NCBI GenBank assembly: GCA_016302005.1
Contig: JAEDOK010000067.1
Coordinates: 1 to 9,240 of the forward strand
Length of the DNA: 9,240 nucleotides
Reading direction: 5' to 3'
From: Oscillospiraceae bacterium
Lineage (GTDB): Bacteria; Bacillota_A; Clostridia; Oscillospirales; Oscillospiraceae
The position numbers and the translations under genes are program-made. Positions 7,019-9,240 of the stretch are shown here, in pieces; position 1 is the stretch's first letter; every line of letters starts with the position of its first letter. Under the pieces are notes generated by a model that ran no database searches, was not told where the DNA came from, and worked only from the letters and a program-made list of their open reading frames with translations.

Positions 7019-8286
7019 GCTTCCTGCTCCTTTATATAGCGGCGCAGCTTTCCGTAGAGCGTCTCGGAGCAGATCGTCTCGACCTCGATGCCCTGGGCGG
7101 TATAGTCGGTTTTGAGTACCTGCGCCTGATCGTGCAGCAGCTCCAGCGCGCCGGCCTCGCCATAGGGCAGCAGGAGCGTCACATGATGCAGCTTACCGAG
7201 CAGGATGGATTCGATGTTTGACAGCAGCGCGTCCAGCCCGACGCCGTTTCTGGCGCAGGTCGTCACACAGCGCTCGCCGATCGGGCAGACGCTCGGATCG
7301 TCCAGAAGGTCAGCCTTATTGTAGCAGCGGATGGCCGGCACGTCGGGCTTGGCCAGCTTCTCGATCAGCCGCTCGACGACCTCGATATGCGCCTCACGCT
7401 GTGGGTCGGACGCGTCGATGACATGGATCAGGAGGTCGGCGTATTCCAGCTCCTCCAGCGTCGCCTTAAACGCCTCGACGAGATGATGCGGCAGCTTGGC
7501 GATAAACCCGACGGTGTCGGACAGCAGGACCTCCAGATGGTCGGAGATCCTGAGCCGCCTGGTGGTCGTGTCCAGCGTGTCAAACAGGCGGTTATTCGCG
7601 GGAATGCCCGCGTCAGTCAGTTGGTTGAGCAGAGTCGATTTGCCCGCGTTCGTATAGCCGACCAGCGCAACGACCGGGACGGCGTTTTTGATCCTGCGCT
7701 CGCGCTGCACGGCACGCACCTTACGCACCTCGGCAAGCTCCTGCTGCAGGCGGTTGATGCGCTCGCGGATGTGGCGGCGATCCGTTTCGAGCTTCGTTTC
7801 GCCGGGGCCGCGCGTGCCGATGCCGCCGCCGAGACGCGACATCGACTTGCCCATGCCGGACAGCTTCGGAAGCAGATATTGATACTGCGCCAGCTCGACC
7901 TGCAGACGGCCCTCCGCCGTCTTGGCACGCTGTGCAAAAATATCGAGGATCAGCGCACTGCGGTCAAGCACCGTCACGCCCGTGATCTCCTCCAACGCAC
8001 GGATCTGCGAGGGCGAGAGGTCGTTGTCAAAAATGACCATGTTGGCCTCGGTCGTTTGCAGCAGGTCGCACAGCTCCTGTGCCTTGCCCTCGCCGATAAA
8101 GCTGTGCGGATCGGGCGCATGACGGTTTTGCAGCACCTTGGCGGCACAGGAGCCGCCCGCAGTCTCCAAAAGCGCCTCCAGCTCGTCCAGTGTTTCATAG
8201 GTGGCGGTGTCCTCTTTTTTGAAACAGTCGGCATTCAGCCCGACCAGAACCGCCTTCTCGCAAAGCATACGCTCGTTATTTTCCAT
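7015..8286 (-). CDS. hflX: GTPase HflX
   Basis: Ribosome-associated GTPase that binds 50S/70S particles and, in characterised bacteria, splits or rescues stalled ribosomes under stress. The protein has 423 residues, full length. The N-terminal HflX domain (about 1-200) includes the ribosome-binding subdomain signature GGGIGTRGPGE (153-163) followed by a basic helical linker. The G domain has G1 GYTNAGKST (210-218), G3 DTVGF (257-261) and G4 NKAD (323-326); the C-terminal domain continues to 423. The ATG at 8286 is preceded by GGGAG with a six-base gap. It is the first gene of the long - strand run, but a strong terminator of rpmE ends only about 30 bases upstream. Its own promoter must be squeezed into or across that terminator, or the run depends on read-through; only a weak candidate (CGGACT, 17 bases, AATTAT) was seen. 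Confidence 0.96.
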   Translation of the reverse strand: MENNERMLCEKAVLVGLNADCFKKEDTATYETLDELEALLETAGGSCAAKVLQNRHAPDPHSFIGEGKAQELCDLLQTTEANMVIFDNDLSPSQIRALEEITGVTVLDRSALILDIFAQRAKTAEGRLQVELAQYQYLLPKLSGMGKSMSRLGGGIGTRGPGETKLETDRRHIRERINRLQQELAEVRKVRAVQRERRIKNAVPVVALVGYTNAGKSTLLNQLTDAGIPANNRLFDTLDTTTRRLRISDHLEVLLSDTVGFIAKLPHHLVEAFKATLEELEYADLLIHVIDASDPQREAHIEVVERLIEKLAKPDVPAIRCYNKADLLDDPSVCPIGERCVTTCARNGVGLDALLSNIESILLGKLHHVTLLLPYGEAGALELLHDQAQVLKTDYTAQGIEVETICSETLYGKLRRYIKEQEA

Positions 8287-8315
8287 TTGTATCTCCCATA
8301 ATTCAACAAATAATG

Positions 8316-8347
8316 AAAAAAGTCCGCACCGATACGATGCAGACTTT
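8316..8347 (-). terminator. Intrinsic terminator downstream of rpmE
   Basis: On the - strand, arms 8335-8347 and 8319-8331 form a 13-pair stem (two G-U pairs) with loop UAU, and the descending arm runs into six U (8321-8316). It begins five bases after the rpmE stop codon, so it ends the L31 message and separates it from hflX. Confidence 0.88.
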
Positions 8348-8352
8348 ACTCA

Positions 8353-8553
8353 TTACTTCAGGCCAAACTTCTTGTTGAAGCGGTCAACGCGTCCGCCGGT
8401 ATCAACCAGCTTTTGCTTGCCGGTATAGAAAGGGTGGCACTTGGAGCAAATTTCGACCTTGATGTCCTTCTTGGTGGAACCGGTCGCAATGACCTCACCA
8501 CAAGCACAGCGGATCGTCGTCTGTTCGTACTTCGGATGGATACCTTCCTTCAT
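8353..8553 (-). CDS. rpmE: 50S ribosomal protein L31 (zinc-binding, C+ type)
   Basis: Large-subunit ribosomal protein L31, which bridges towards the small subunit. It has 66 residues, the usual length. It begins [11 protein letters not shown] and carries the four zinc-ligand cysteines of the C+ form (Cys16, Cys18, Cys36, Cys39; RCACGEV and [13 protein letters not shown]), ending [12 protein letters not shown]. The ATG at 8551-8553 is preceded by GAGG at eight bases. An in-frame ATG at 8589 would add 12 charged residues unlike any L31 and lies within the leader hairpin, so it was rejected. The gene is monocistronic by appearance: own promoter candidate, hairpin leader and own terminator. C+ L31 depends on zinc, and zinc-free paralogues exist in many bacteria, but none is in this window. 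Confidence 0.96.
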   Translation of the reverse strand: MKEGIHPKYEQTTIRCACGEVIATGSTKKDIKVEICSKCHPFYTGKQKLVDTGGRVDRFNKKFGLK

Positions 8554-8580
8554 CTCTTTCACCTCTTTCTTCTCGTCATA

Positions 8581-8601
8581 AAAGGGCACAGTCTGCCCCT
8601 T
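8581..8601 (-). promoter_or_regulatory. Hairpin in the rpmE leader
   Basis: On the - strand, arms 8594-8601 and 8581-8588 form an eight-pair stem (one G-U) with loop GACTG, followed by three further U. It lies about 27 bases before the rpmE start codon. L31 leaders that bind their own protein are known in several bacterial groups including Firmicutes, so this is a candidate autoregulatory leader element. A small attenuator is an alternative. Only the hairpin itself is observed. Confidence 0.45.
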
Positions 8602-8620
8602 ATTTTTTCAATGCCCAGAT

Positions 8621-8649
8621 ATATTAACACACTTCCTTCTGAAATGCAA
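8621..8649 (-). promoter_or_regulatory. Candidate rpmE promoter
   Basis: On the - strand, TTGCAT (8644-8649) is separated by 17 bases from TAATAT (8621-8626). A TG one base before the -10 makes it an extended -10 promoter, compensating for imperfect hexamers. The start would be near 8614, giving a leader of about 60 bases that includes the hairpin at 8581-8601. Confidence 0.5.
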
Positions 8650-8656
8650 GTCTTTT

Positions 8657-8727
8657 TTTCAGTTTTTTCTGAAATCAGGTCGAATGCTGCCCTGTCATTC
8701 TGCAAGACGCCTGCCGCCAAAGGCGGC
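8657..8727. other. Two small perfect palindromes in the divergent intergenic region
   Basis: The 345-base gap between rpmE and the Fe-S scaffold gene holds two divergent promoters and two hairpin-forming sequences. One has arms TTTCAG/CTGAAA around six T (8657-8674). The other has arms GCCGCC/GGCGGC around AAA (8713-8727). Neither is followed by a T-run on either strand in the position needed for a strong terminator. No small open frame with a good ribosome binding site was seen here. Confidence 0.4.
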
Positions 8728-8773
8728 TCGGTACTATTGAAATGAAAACGTCGCATTTTTCGCGGAAAGCGCG

Positions 8774-8802
8774 TTGACAAGGCGTGTTGATTTTTGTATA
8801 AT
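8774..8802 (+). promoter_or_regulatory. Consensus sigma-A promoter of the Fe-S scaffold gene
   Basis: TTGACA at 8774-8779 and TATAAT at 8797-8802 are both perfect and separated by exactly 17 bases, the strongest promoter in the window. Transcription would begin near 8809, leaving a leader of about 90 bases before the ATG at 8899. Confidence 0.9.
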
Positions 8803-8860
8803 AGCAATAGAATTCGTGGAAATCGGCTTTCGCGGGTTCCTGCATAAATTTGTTAATTTT

Positions 8861-8881
8861 TTGCGTTCCGTCGGAGCGCAA
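8861..8881 (+). promoter_or_regulatory. Hairpin just upstream of the scaffold gene's ribosome binding site
   Basis: Arms 8861-8869 and 8873-8881 pair over nine bases (one G-U) around the loop GTC. The stem ends a few bases before AAAGGA (8885-8890), the ribosome binding site. With no T-run directly after it, it does not look like a terminator. It may stabilise the message or affect access to the ribosome binding site. Confidence 0.45.
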
Positions 8882-8898
8882 CGGAAAGGATTTTTGCA

Positions 8899-9240
8899 AT
8901 GATTTACACAACAGAAGTACAGCATATGTGTCCGGTTGCAAAGGGCGCATACCACGGCCCGGCTCCCATCCCCGAAGAGGGCAAGTGGGTGCAGGCGAAG
9001 CAGATCAGCGACATCTCCGGCTTTACGCACGGTGTCGGCTGGTGCGCTCCGCAGCAGGGCGCCTGCAAGCTGACGCTCAACGTCAAGGACGGCATCATTG
9101 AAGAAGCCCTCGTCGAGACGCTCGGCTGCTCCGGCATGACGCATTCGGCCGCCATGGCCTCCGAGATCCTCATCGGCAAGACGCTGCTTGAGGCGCTCAA
9201 CACCGACCTCGTCTGCGACGCCATCAACACCGCCATGCGC
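8899..9240 (+). CDS. Iron-sulfur cluster assembly scaffold-like protein (IscU/NifU-related), 3' end outside window
   Basis: The frame opens at ATG 8899-8901 and stays open for 114 codons to the window edge. AAAGGA lies eight bases upstream and a consensus promoter precedes it. The sequence starts MIYTTEVQHMCPVAKGAYHG and continues with HGVGWCAPQQGACKLTL, DGIIEEALVETLGCSGMTHSA and ILIGKTLLEAL. The last part resembles the IscU/NifU scaffold fold (GC...S...IxGKTLxEA). Cysteines at 11, 49, 56, 77 and 106 are candidate cluster or metal ligands. I recognise it as the clostridial family usually annotated as iron-sulfur cluster assembly scaffold, often followed by a GGGtGRT-family protein gene; the neighbour is outside this window, so that is recall, not observation. 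The N-terminal CPVAKGAYHGPAPIP segment is not part of classical IscU, so the exact function is uncertain. Confidence 0.82.
   Translation, partial: MIYTTEVQHMCPVAKGAYHGPAPIPEEGKWVQAKQISDISGFTHGVGWCAPQQGACKLTLNVKDGIIEEALVETLGCSGMTHSAAMASEILIGKTLLEALNTDLVCDAINTAMR

Noticed and set aside
8734..9236. - strand open frames (136 and 110 codons) over the start of the Fe-S scaffold gene
   Set aside because: Antisense to a clearly recognisable coding frame with a consensus promoter and ribosome binding site; no family signatures.

Overview
The window looks like part of a chromosome from an anaerobic, moderately GC-rich Clostridia bacterium, probably of the Oscillospiraceae/Ruminococcaceae type. This rests on the dgt-dnaG-rpoD gene order, a large (Alu-domain-containing) SRP RNA, a Cys4-type ribosomal protein L31, strong GGAGG ribosome binding sites and AT-rich intergenic gaps. 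The genus is inference only.

Layout, left to right. (1) Positions 1-1112: the C-terminal part of an IS110-family DEDD transposase on the + strand, cut by the window edge and followed by a short non-coding tail. (2) 1280-1621, - strand: a large bacterial SRP RNA with its intrinsic terminator. (3) 1634-1867, - strand: acyl carrier protein gene acpP, with its own promoter at 1905-1935; the SRP RNA starts about 12 bases after it and may share its transcript. (4) 1956-8286, - strand: a tightly packed run transcribed as hflX, yigZ-like, a REP-associated tyrosine transposase (RAYT), dgt, dnaG, rpoD. Gaps are no more than 15 bases and two junctions are ATGA overlaps. (5) 8353-8553, - strand: rpmE (L31) with its own terminator and a hairpin leader. 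(6) 8774-9240, + strand: a consensus sigma-A promoter, a leader with a hairpin, and the start of an IscU/NifU-like Fe-S scaffold gene that runs off the window.

The core genes are housekeeping: primase and primary sigma factor (the macromolecular synthesis operon), dNTP triphosphohydrolase, ribosome-associated GTPase HflX, L31, ACP and SRP RNA. Two mobile-DNA intrusions stand out. An IS110 element lies immediately downstream of, and convergent with, the SRP RNA gene. A RAYT gene sits inside the essential operon and is translationally coupled to dgt. Inside the RAYT reading frame lie two perfect 25-base copies of a GTAG-headed sequence in inverted orientation. They look like a REP doublet embedded in the gene of its own presumed transposase, and are the most unusual thing in the window. 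No CRISPR array, tRNA or other defence system was seen.
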